A stretch of 64,000 nt of DNA from Harmothoe impar (taxonomy: Eukaryota; Annelida; Polychaeta; Phyllodocida; Polynoidae). The stretch is taken from positions 49,333,523-49,397,522 of the forward strand of contig OX381717.1 in the NCBI GenBank assembly GCA_947462335.1, in the 5' to 3' direction. The notes beneath the pieces were generated by a model. That model saw only the letters and a list, made by a program, of their open reading frames with translations. It did no database searches and had not been told where the DNA came from. Every line of letters starts with the position of its first letter. The first letter of the stretch is position 1. This document shows positions 1 to 12,100 of the stretch, in pieces. The translations under genes and the position numbers were made by a program.

Positions 1-108
1 CTGCATGGCTCAGTGGTCATCCAAAGTCAGGCATGGATTGTGCCCTCGTCACTATTAATGGCTACAAAACCTATTCAGAGCCATGCAGTGCAAGCAGACC
101 CTATCTCT
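1..108 (+). CDS. C-terminal half of a C-type lectin domain (partial first exon)
   Basis: Reading from base 3 gives a Trp-containing stretch, then DCALV and PCSASRPYLC, the usual ending of a CTLD with its last two disulfide cysteines. The last Cys codon is split by the donor (exon ends in T, intron starts GTGAGT at 109). The same ending and phase recur in the CTLD exons ending at 21978, 29035 and 32123. The N-terminal half lies outside the window. No calcium-site motif is visible in this fragment. Confidence 0.75.
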
Positions 109-3100
109 GTGAGTACATTTTGACTACATGACCCTTGTTCCAGAACTTGGTCAGTAGTAACTAAAGCTAGTAAGTCATTTTCTGGCTCCCTATATGTCCA
201 ATCCAGGTTAGTCAGGTTAGATAGTACTGACAAAACCACCTTAACGTTTTCATTTCTTAGAGTGATAGGGGTACCAGGGTTAGTCTATGAATAAGGTTGT
301 AGTCATCATTTGTTTCCAATTGTTAGGTGTGTAACGGGTTGACTATAAGTCTAACTGTTATCGTTGTATATCTATTGTATGTTGTATGATGTAAGACAAC
401 ACGGTTCTATTGTGTTTAATAACTGTTTTATTCATCTAACTAGTGTCGTCGGTTCGTTACATACACCGACTCCTCTAGTCCGGTTATATACGGTAGTGTA
501 CCGGTACCACCTTCGGTTACCGTCGGTAGTTGTTGTATAATTGTTTTACATAACTAAACCTAACAGGTGGCGCTGCTAGTACGGTCACGTGTCTACGCAG
601 CGCTGTATATAAGGTGGCTACTTCCCCATTGGAAATCAGTCAGGTTTGGGACTGTCGTGACATGACCACCCTGTGCTCACAGGCTTAACTCTATGCTATA
701 GGGTTGCCCCACTGTATTATATATCTGTTCTGATCTTATATATCCGCTGGTTATACTTGTACTATAATACACAAGAGTTTCCTTTTATAATAAAGTCGCC
801 GTATATTAAAGTCTAATTTACCTTGTCTGGTTTTTGTACTCAAGTGTTACATACGTAGTAAGAGACCAACTACATTGGTGCCGTGACCACTTGATCGAAC
901 CGACCATTGATAGGGTATTAAATAGACTTACAGTATATGGACTACCAATACGATTTTGTCAGCTCGTTCAGCGGCAGGACTAAAACCCCTGCTGAGGAAC
1001 GTGAGGAAGCCGTACAAAATGTACGCTTCTTCACAGGCAAATCCAATAGGGGGGAGAGCCGGGCAGCCTTGGAGGTGCCCGGTGACGACCTCTCCCAAGG
1101 AGCAATAGGTGATCCTATTGTGGAAGCCTTTACCAGAGGAGAGGATGGAGAGCAATCTCCAATCCCGGGACCCTTTGATATAAGCTGCAGGAGATCGTTG
1201 GACTCCCTTTCCACGAATCTTTTCTGTCCTGAGGGTCAGAAAATACCGGGTAGAGAGACTAAAACTCTCGGCCCAGCTGCCTTTGGTTCTACACCGACGG
1301 TAGCAGATCCTTCATTGGATCCAGACACGTCGGTTTTTACTGATGGTGCCACTCCTACACCGAACGGTATGGGGAGTGGCGGGCTATCAAAGAAGACTGA
1401 TGTGGCAACAGAAGCTCCTGGTAGGGTGAATCCGCCAGCAGTAGAGGAGCCATCCAGTTTACTACTGGATGGGGACCTACTAGCTGCAATGGGTATCACC
1501 ACCAGGAAAACTGAGTTGCATGAGCTCGCGGAAGCCCGGAAGGAACTTGCTTCCATCAATCAAACTAGGAAGTTATTCCTAAGGGAGGTTGATGAGAAGA
1601 AAAGGTTCCTGCTGGAACTCCAAAACGAGATGGCTTCCCACAAGGTGGAGGTTGACAAACTTTTGCACCAGAGGGTGTCTGGCGAATGTGAGGTTGCGAG
1701 CTTAAATACCTTGGGAAAGGATTTGAGCACGCAGCTCCACTTAGCCAGACAAGACCTCGCAAGCTTCAGACAAGTCATTCATGACCTGAAGACGAAGTTG
1801 GAGCAAGTACCACCACCTACCACGGTGGTACCTCCAGTCATACCCGTACCCAATGTGTACACGGCAGTGACACCTTCAGGTGTCCCGCCGCTAGTACACA
1901 CCACGGTAACAGGTATGACACCTCAGATGGGGGCTAGCTATCTACAGACTCCGGTCTGTGGTGGCGCCTTTGGAGGCACGGCAACACCTCCAGGGTACAC
2001 CCACCCATCTACTGGTTCAACGATGTTGAACCAACAGCAGACCTTGGTCTCGGTTCCAGTACAGAAGCCCAGAGCTAGACAGGGCTTAACTCCTGTCCAG
2101 CGGGCTAAGTACGACCGGAACCCGGCTATTGAGAAGCTAGGGACAGACATCGTCCCGCGGGACATCGATGAACTGGATGAACGGTATGCTCCTTTCAACT
2201 TTGGGGAGATCAAACATCCAGATGCAGCCCGTCAAAAGGCCATCGATATTCCGCCTTTCACAGGGTCGCCACCCTGGAGAAAGTACAAAGTTCGGTTCAA
2301 GGCTATTGTGGAGAGCAATCGCTGGAACAATCAGCAAGCGCTGGTTGCTCTGAAGCAGGCACTCTGCAACGGGCCAGGTGAACCAGCCCTTTTGGCATTC
2401 GAGAGAGTGAAGATCAAGACATTGAGCTCACTTGAAGAAACGGCTGAATGGGCAATTGGGAAGATTGGTGAGCATGACCCAAGGACTCAGTTGCTCAAAC
2501 GTGTCCAACGCAAGGACGAGCATCTGAGATCCTACGGATTTGCTCTACATGAACTGATATCCGAGTGTTATCAGGGATGTAGACCTGACACCCCCACTGT
2601 CATCCAGGAGCTAACCTCCAGGTTTGTCAATGGAGTCAGGGACACCAATCTCCAGGCATATCTGCGGGAGAAATGGCAGCCGGACTTGTCTCTAGCTGAC
2701 CTTTTTGACCATGCAGATGTGTATGACACCAAACAGGCTGTTTTTCCTAGTGGAGGAGTGTCGGCAGCTCCATCTGTAGCCCCGAAAGGAGCTCAGGTGG
2801 TAGAGGCCGCCACAAAACCACCTAAGAAAAAACAGCCTGCCTCTGAGGAGGTGGCGGCAGTAATGCCTGACAGGGACATGGAAAAGATGATTGAGGGGTT
2901 GTTGCGGAAGCACTTGGAAAAGAGCTCTGTGTCCACTTCTAATTCTGGATCTGGAAGGAGAAAGAAGAAGTAAAAGGACACGAAACCTCAGCCATGTAGG
3001 CGCTGTCAGAAGATGGGTCATTGGGCTAGCGAATGCAAAGCCCCTGCACCCGTAGCTGCTAAAACCGAAAAGGAGACGGAAAACTGAATGGGGCCCATCC

Positions 3101-6100
3101 TCTTGGCAAGGATGGCGCCCCCACAGTTAGCCATGCCTGTAAGGGATTAGTAGACGGTGTTAACTCTTCCATGAACCAAGGCCGCGCAGAGGCAGAAGGG
3201 TCTGTACAACCTGTAAGCGTCTGGCAAGGCGGGGCTGGCAAAGACGAACCGAGTCCTGAGGATTCTGTAGTCGCTGGCTTAGAGGAGTCTTGGTTAGAAT
3301 CAATTGCCCAGAGCAGTGTGATTCAAGACTCCCCGAGCGACCCATGTTGGGATTATCTCCTGACAAAAGGGGTTGCTATGGATGGAGGGGGAAGCCCGAT
3401 GCTGACCTCTGAGTGTGTCCCTTTACGGGGACAACGTTGGTACCTGAGTCTGGTTATTTCCGGGACGCGTGGTGAATTTTTGGTCGACACAGGTGCATCA
3501 CACACCTTGGTCGATCGTAAATTCATGGCCCGTCTTTGCAACCAGCCCGAAGCTCCGCTACTGGGAGTAAAGGCTCGGACTGCTACGGGAGATAGTATGC
3601 AGACTTATGGCAGAAATGTAAAACCTATGTTGGTCGATGGCAAGACATACTGGATATGTCCAACTATCACCGACATCACTGATGATGGCATACTGGGGAT
3701 GGACTTTGCTGCTCTTTACGGGGTAACAATGAACACCGCAACAGGCCGACTTCAGATTAAACATCCGTATAAACAATCTGTACAGTGCGTTTTAAGGAAT
3801 GGGTCTTCTGTGGCGTCAGTGGCACAAGACACAAAGTTGGCAGCAGGACATGTATCCGATGTCCTAGTCAGCTGCGTGGGAGTGCAGGCCAGACGGCCGG
3901 GAATGTTTGAACCAGAAGATCATAAGCTCTCTGAGCTAGGTCTTGCTGGCTATCATACTTACCTGGCCAACGCTCGTTGGGGGGCGATACCAATTTGTAA
4001 CTCGAGTAGTAGGGAAATCACTCTACGAAAAGGGACGCCTTGTGGGGCCCTTATCCCTCAAACGAGCCCTTAACCCTCAAACGAATATCCGTTTGAGGGT
4101 TAAGGGCACACCACGGGCCCTTATCCCTCAAATATGGCGTTAAAGCACAAACGGCCTTATCCCTCAAACGGCCTTATCCCTCAAACGGCCTTAACCCTCA
4201 AACGGCCTTATCCCTCAAACGGCCTTAACCCTCAAACGGCCTTATCCCTCAAACGGCCTTAACCACAACTCTTCCACCACATCATATATAGCGTTTGAGG
4301 AATAAGGGCAAGTTGATAATTTAGGCCACTTAGGTATTAAGGATCATTATACAGCGTTTGAGGGATAAGGGCAAGTTGATATTTTAGGCCAGTTCGGCAT
4401 ATAGGATCATTATATAGCGTTTGAGGGATAAGGGCAAGTTGATATTTTAGGCCACTTAGGTATATAGGATCATTATATATAGCGTTTGAGGGATAAGGAC
4501 AAGTTGATATTTTAGACCACTTAGGTATATAGGATCATTATATAGCGTTTGAGGGATAAGGGCAAATAGATATTTTAGGCCAGTTAGGTATATAGGATCA
4601 CTATATAGCGTTTGAGGGATAAGGGCAAGTTGATATTTTAGGCTGGTTAGGTACAAAGGACTGTTATATAGCGTTTGAGGGATAAGGGCAAGTTAATATT
4701 TTAGACCAGTTAGTGTATGGGATCGCTATATAGCGTTTGAGGGATAAGGGCAAATGGATAATTAAGACTAGTAAGGTATATTGTATCACTATATAGCGTT
4801 TGAGGGATAAGGGCAAGTTGATATTTTAGGCCACTTAGGTATATAGGATCATTATATAGCGTTTGAGGGATAAGGGCAAGTTAATATTTTAGGCCAGTTA
4901 GGTATATAGGATCACTATATAGCGTTTGAGGGATAAGGGCAAGTTGATATTTTAGGCCGGTTAGGTACAAAGGACTGTTATATAGCGTTTGAGGGATAAG
5001 GGCAAGTTAATATTTTAGGCCAGTTAGTGTATGGGATCTCTATATAGCGTTTGAGGGATAAGGGCAAATGGATAATTTAGACTAGTAAGGTATATTGTAT
5101 CACTATATAGCGTTTGAGGGATAAGGGCAAGTTGATATTTTAGACCAGTTAGGTATATAGGATCACTATATAGTGTTTGAGGCATAAGGGCAAGTTAATA
5201 TGTTGGACTAGTTAGGAATATTAGAGCACTATATAGTGTTTGAGGGATAAGGGCAAGTTTATATTTTAGGCCAGGTAGGTATATAGGATCACTATATAGC
5301 GTTTGAGGGATAAGGGCAAGTTGATATTTTAGGCTGGTTAGGTACAAAGGACTGTTATATAGCGTTTGAGGGATAAGGTCAAGTTAATATTTTAGGCCAG
5401 TTAGTGTATGGGATCTCTATATAGCGTTTGAGGGATAAGGGCAAATGGATAATTTAGACTAGTAAGGTATATTGTATCACTATATAGCGTTTGAGGGATA
5501 AGGGCAAATTGATATTTTAGACCAGTTAGTGTATGGGATCGCTATATAGCGTTTGAGGGATAAGGGCAAATGGATAATTTAGACTAGTAAGGTATATTGT
5601 ATCACTATATAGCGTTTGAGGGATAAGGGCAAGTTGATATTTTAGACCAGTTAGGTATATAAGATCACTATATAGTGTTTGAGGCATAAGGGCAAGTTAA
5701 TATGTTGGACTAGTTAGGAAATTTAGAGCACTATATAGTGTTTGAGGGATAAGGGCATATTATTCTTTAAATACAAATAGGTATATTAGATGACTATGTA
5801 GTGTTTGAGGCGTAAGGGCAAGTTGATATTTTGGACTAGTTAGCTATATAAGATCACTATGTAGCGTTTGAGGGATAAGGGCAAGTTGATATTTTAGGCC
5901 ACTTAGGTATATAGGATCATTATATAGCGTTTGAGGGATAAGGGCAAGTTAATATTTTAGGCCAGTTAGGTATATAGGATCACTATATAGCGTTTGAGGG
6001 ATAAGGGCAAGTTGATATTTTAGGCCGGTTAGGTACAAAGGACTGTTATATAGCGTTTGAGGGATAAGGGCAAGTTAATATTTTAGACGAGTTAGTGTAT

Positions 6101-9100
6101 GGGATCGCTATATAGCGTTTGAGGGATAAGGGCAAATGGATAATTAAGACTAGTAAGGTATATTGTATCACTATATAGCGTTTGAGGGATAAGGGCAAGT
6201 TGATATTTTAGGCCACTTAGGTATATAGGATCATTATATAGCGTTTGAGGGATAAGGGCAAGTTAATATTTTAGGCCAGTTAGGTATATAGGATCACTAT
6301 ATAGTGTTTGAGGGATAAGGGCAAGTTGATATTTTAGGCCGGTTAGGTACAAAGGACTGTTATATAGCGTTTGAGGGAAAAGGGCAAGTTAATATTTTAG
6401 GCCAGTTAGTGTATGGGATCTCTATATAGCGTTTGAGGGATAAGGGCAAATGGATAATTTAGACTAGTAAGGTATATTGTATCACTATATAGCGTTTGAG
6501 GGATAAGGGCAAGTTGATATTTTAGACCAGTTAGGTATATAGGATCACTATATAGTGTTTGAGGCATAAGGGCAAGTTAATATGTTGGACTAGTTAGGAA
6601 TATTAGAGCACTATATAGTGTTTGAGGGATAAGGGCAAGTTAATATTTTAGGCCAGTTAGGTGTATAGGATCACTATATAGCGTTTGAGGGATAAGGGCA
6701 AGTTGATATTTTAGGCAGGTTAGGTACAAAGGACTGTTATATAGCGTTTGAGGGATAAGGGCAAGTTAATATTTTAGGCCAGTTAGTGTATGGGATCTCT
6801 ATATAGCGTTTGAGGGATAAGGGCAAATGGATAATTTTGACTAGTAAGGTATATTGTATCACTATATAGCATTTGAGGGATAAGGGCAAGTTGATATTTT
6901 AGACCAGTTAGGTATATAGGATCACTATATAGTGTTTGAGGCATAAGGGCAAGTTAATATGTTGGACTAGTTAGGAATATTAGAGCACTATATAGTGTTT
7001 GAGGGATAAGGGCAAGTTGATATTTTAGGCCAGGTAGGTGTATAGGATCACTATATAGTGTTTGAGGCATAAGGGCAAGTAAGTATGTTGGACTAGTTAG
7101 GAATATTAGAGCACTATATAGTGTTTGAGGGATAAGGGCAGCTTATTCTTTTAGTACAAATAGGTATATTAGATGACTATGTAGTGTTTGAGGCGTAAGG
7201 ACAAGTTGATATTTTGGACTAGTTAGCTATATAAGTTCACTATGTAGCGTTTGAGGGATAAGGGTAAGTTGATATTTTAGGCCAGTTAGTGTATGGGATC
7301 ACTTTATAGCATTTGAGGGATAAGGGCAAATTGATAATTTAGGGTAGTTAGGTATATTGTATCACTATATAGCATTTGAGGGATGAGGGCAAGTTGATAT
7401 TTTTAGGCCAGTTAGGTGTATAGGATCACTATATATGGTGTTTGAGGCATAAGGGCAAGTTAATATGTTGGACTAGTTAGGAGTATTAGGGCACTTTATA
7501 GTGTTTGAGGGATAAGGGCAGATTATTCTTTTAGTACAAAAAAGGGTATATTAGATGACTATGTAGTGTTTGAGGCGTAAGGACAAGTTGATATTTTGGA
7601 CTAGTTAGCTATATAAGATCACTATATAGCGTTTGAGGGATAAGGGTAAGTTGATATTTTAGGCCAGTTAGTCTATGGGATCACTATATAGCGTTTGAGG
7701 GATAAGGGCAAGTAGATATTTTAGGCCACTTAGGTTGAAGGATCATTATATAGCGTTTGAGGGATAAGGGCAAGTTGATATTTTAGGCTGGTTAGGTACA
7801 AAGGACTGTTATATAGCGTTTGAGGGATAAGGGCAAGTTGATATTTTAGGCTAGTTAGTGTATGGGATCGCTATATAACATTTGAGGGAAAAGGGCAAAT
7901 GGATAATTTAGACTAGTAAGGTATTTTGTATCACTATATAGCGTTTGAGGGATAAGGGCAAGTTGATATTTTAGACCAGTTAGGTATATAAGATCACTAT
8001 ATAGTGTTTGAGGCATAAGGGCAAGTTAATATGTTGGACTAGTTAGGGAATTTAGAGCGCTATATAGTGTTTGAGGGATAAGGGCATATTATTCTTTAAA
8101 TACAAATAGGTATATTAGATGACTATGTAGTATTTGAGGCGTAAGGGCAAGTTGATATTTTGGACTAGTTAGCTATATAAGATCACTATGTAGGGTTTGA
8201 GGGATAAGGGCAAGTTGATATTTTAGGCCACTTAGGTATATAGGATCATTATATATAGCGTTTGAGGGATAAGGGCAAGTTGATATTGTAGGCTGGTTAG
8301 GTACAAAGGACTGTTATATAGCGTTTGAGGGATAAGGGCAAGTTGATATTTTAGGCCAGTTAGTGTATGGGATCGCTATATAGCGTTTGAGGGATAAGGG
8401 CAAATGGATAATTTAGGGTAGTTAGGTATATTGTATCAATATAAAGTGATCCTTAATATGTAACTTGCCTGAAACATCAACTTGCCCCTATACCTCAAAC
8501 GCTACATAGTAATCCTATTGACCTACCTTACCTGAAATATAGACCTGCCCTTATCCCTCAAACGCTATACAGTGATCCTACATACATAAATTGCCTGAAA
8601 CATCAACTTGCCCTTATCCCTCAAACGCTATATAGTAATCCTATATACCTACCTTACCTGAAATATCAACCTGCCCTTATCCCTCAAACTCTATATAGTG
8701 ATCCTATATACCTTACTTGCATATAACATCAGCTTGCCCTTATCCCTCAAACCCTATATAGTTGTCTAATATACATAGCTTACCGGAAATACCAACCTGC
8801 CCTTATCCCTCAAACACTATATAGTGATCCTACATACCTACCTTACCTGAAATATCAACCTGCCCTTATCCCTCAAACGCTATATAGTGATCCTATATAC
8901 CTACCTTACCTGAAATATCAACCTGCCCTTATCCCTCAAACGCTATATAGTTATCCTACATATGTAACTTGCCTGAAATATCAACTTGCCCTTATCCCTC
9001 AAACGCTATATAGTAAGCTGATACATCTAGTACCACCTGTGTATCAGTGCGCCCTTATCCCTCAAACACTATAGTCATCTAACATGCATAACTTGCTTTA

Positions 9101-12100
9101 AACATCAACTTGCCCTTATCCCTCAAACGCTATATAGTGATTTTATATACCTAACTGGCATATGACATCAACTTGCCCTTATCCCTCAAACGCTATATAG
9201 TAATCCTATATACCTACCTTACCTGAAATATCAACCTGCCCTTATCCCTCAAACTCTATATAGTGATCCTACATACATAAATTGCCCGAAACATCAACTT
9301 GCCCTTATCCCTCAAACGCTATATAGTAATCCTATTGACCTACCTTATCTGAAATATCAACCTGCCCTTATCCCTCAAACGCTATATAGTGTTCCTAAGT
9401 ACCTAAATTGCCTGAAACATCAACTTGCCCTTATCCCTCAAACGCTATATAGTAATCCTATATACCTACCTTACCTGAAATATCAACATGCCCTTATCCC
9501 TCAAACGCTATATAGTGATCCTACATACCTAAATTCCTTGAAACATCAACTTGCCCTTATCCCTCAAACACTATTATAATGATCCCATATACCTAACTTG
9601 CATATAACATCAGCTTGCCCTTATCCCTCAAACCCTATATAGTTGTCTAATATACATAGCTTACCGGAAATACCAACCTGCCCTTATCCCTCAAACGCTA
9701 TATAGTGATCCTACATACCTACCTTACCTGAAATATCAACCTGCCCTTATCCCTCAAACGCTATATAGTGATCCTATATACCTACCTTACCTGAAATATC
9801 AACCTACCCTTATCCCTCAAACGCTATATAGTTATCCTACATGTGTAACTTGCCTGAAATATCAACTTGCCCTTATCCCTCAAACGCTATATAGTTAGCT
9901 TATACATCTAGTACCACCTGTGTATCAGTGCGCCCTTATCCCTCAAACACTATAGTCATCTAACATGCATAACTTGCTTTAAACATCAACTTGCCCTTAT
10001 CCCTCAAACGCTATAGAGTGTTCCTACGTACCTAAATTACCTGAAACATCTACTTGCCCTTATCCCTCAAACGCTATATAGTGATCCTATATAACTAAAT
10101 TGCCTCTAACTTCAACTTGCCCTTATCCCTCAAACGCTAAATAGTAATCCTATATACCTACCTCACCTGAAAAATCAACCCGCCCTTATCCCTCAAATGC
10201 TATATGGTGTTCCTAAGTGCCTGAATTGCCTGGAACATCAACTTGCCCTTATCTCTCAAACCCTATATAGTAATCCTATATACCTACCTTATCTGAAATA
10301 TCAACCTGCCCTTATCCCTCAAACGCTATATAGTGATCCTACATACCTAAATTCCTTGAAACATCAACTTGCCCTTATCCCTCAAACGCTATATAGTGAT
10401 CTTATATACCTAACTGGCATATAACATCAACTTGCCCTTATCCCTCAAACGCTATATAGTGATCCTACATACCTACCTTACCTGAAATATCAACCTGCCC
10501 TTATCCCTCAAACGCTATATAGTGATCCTATATACCTACCTTACCTGAAATATCAACCTGCCCTTATCCCTCAAACGCTATATAGTAATCCTACATATGT
10601 AACTTGCCTGAAATATCAACTTGCCCTTATCCCTCAAACGCTATATAGTAAGCTTATACATCTAGTACCACCTGTGTATCAGTGCGCCCTTATCCCTCAA
10701 ACCCTATAGTCATCTAACATGCATAACTTGCTCTAAACATCAGCTTGCCCTTATCCCTCAAACGCTATATAGTTTGTGGGTTAAGGCTGTTTGAGGGATA
10801 ACGCCGTTTGTGGGTTAAGGCCGTTTGAGGGATAAGGCCGTTTGAGGGATAAGGCCGTTTGTGCTTTAACGCCATATTTGAGGGATAAGGGCCCGTGGTG
10901 AGCCCTTATCCCTCAAACGGTCACTCGTTTGAGGGTTAAGGGCTCGTTTGAGGGATAAGGGCCCAACACGCCTATTGGTAACACTACGCGAGCATACGGG
11001 GTAGACTCATTGACTACGGACTTTGTGGAAGTAGGTGTGGTGGCGGGAGACTCTTCCCACGAAGAGGCTCTAGCTAAATCCAACCTACCGAAACATCTAA
11101 GGTCCCTGTTGTGTGAGTCACACCTCACAACCCTAGAGAGCGAAATGGTGGCACATGAGCTGTCGGAGTTATCTGACGCCTTTGCGCAACCAGGAGATCC
11201 TCTAGGGCGTACCAATACGGTACAACACCGGGTTGATACTGGGGACGCGCTTCCCAGTAGAATTCCCTACCATCGGTTACCCATGGCTAAAAAAAGTGCT
11301 ATGGAGGCTGAGGTAGAAAAGATGTTGGATGAAGATGTGATTCAACCTAGCGAGAGTCCATGGTCAAGTCCTGTGGTGATGGTCACCAAGAAGGATGGTT
11401 CCTGTCGATTTTGCATCGACTATAGGAAGTTGAACGGACTCACTAGGAAGAATGCATATCCTCTACCTCGGATAGATGAATGTGTGGAATCTCTGGGTGG
11501 GGCAAAATGGTTCTGTACACTAGATTTACAATCTGGTTATTGGCAGATCGGCATGGACCCCCGGGACCGAGAAAAAAACGCATTTTCTACCCATATGGGA
11601 CTATTTGAGTTCAACGTCATGCCATTTGGGCTATGCAATGCCCCGGCAACCTTCGAGGCAATGATGGAAACCATGTTACGGGGTTTACTTTGGAAAAAGT
11701 GCCTAGTATACTTGGACGACATCATCGTCTTCGGTGGTTCTGTGGAGGAAACTCTACAGAACCTCCAAGCTGTGCTGAAACGCATCTTATCATATGGTCT
11801 GAAATTGAAACCTTCAAAGTGCAAGCTTTTTAGGAAATCAGTTGAATACCTAGGTAGAATTGTTTCTGAACATGGCATCATGGCTGATCCTCATAAGATC
11901 GAAGTGGTACAGAACTGGCCTCGTCCGATGGACACGAAGGAGATACGCTCTTTCATTGGGTTTTGTTCATACTACAGAGATTTTATACCTGGATTCTCGA
12001 GAGTCGCAGCTCCCTTACAAGAGCTGATGATTGGAGAGAAGAAGGCTAAGGCTAAAATAGTCTGGTCTCCAGCCGCAGAACAGTCTTTCAGTGAGTTAAA

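Larger units (their letters stand above)
4041..10967. mobile_element. Fold-back (long inverted, satellite-armed) DNA element nested in Gypsy pol
   Basis: 6927 bp without coding sequence. The outer 110 or so bases at each end are near-perfect inverted repeats around GGGCCCTTATCCCTC. Inside these lie short 17-bp-type repeats (CCTTATCCCTCAAACGG). The bulk consists of tandem copies of a 63-bp unit, in one orientation from about 4291 to 8436 and in the opposite orientation from about 8450 to 10780. The whole insert could therefore fold into one giant hairpin. Long terminal inverted repeats made of tandem subrepeats, with no transposase, are the hallmark of Foldback/TU-type elements (family knowledge). 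The flanking ACGCCT duplication supports insertion as a unit. No transposase gene is present, so it would be mobilised in trans. Confidence 0.85.

Noticed and set aside
4456..4656. 66-residue minus-strand ORF, and a similar one at 10197-10424
   Set aside because: Products of the 63-bp repeat, whose length is a multiple of 3. No independent coding evidence.
4291..10780. Regular 63-bp repeats resembling a CRISPR array
   Set aside because: The spacers are themselves repeated and related, the arms invert, and the setting is an animal genome inside a retrotransposon. It is a satellite-armed fold-back element.
11010..11012. TTG as the start of the RT ORF
   Set aside because: Not a true start. The frame is the interior of pol, open from the insertion boundary and continuous in frame with the protease.
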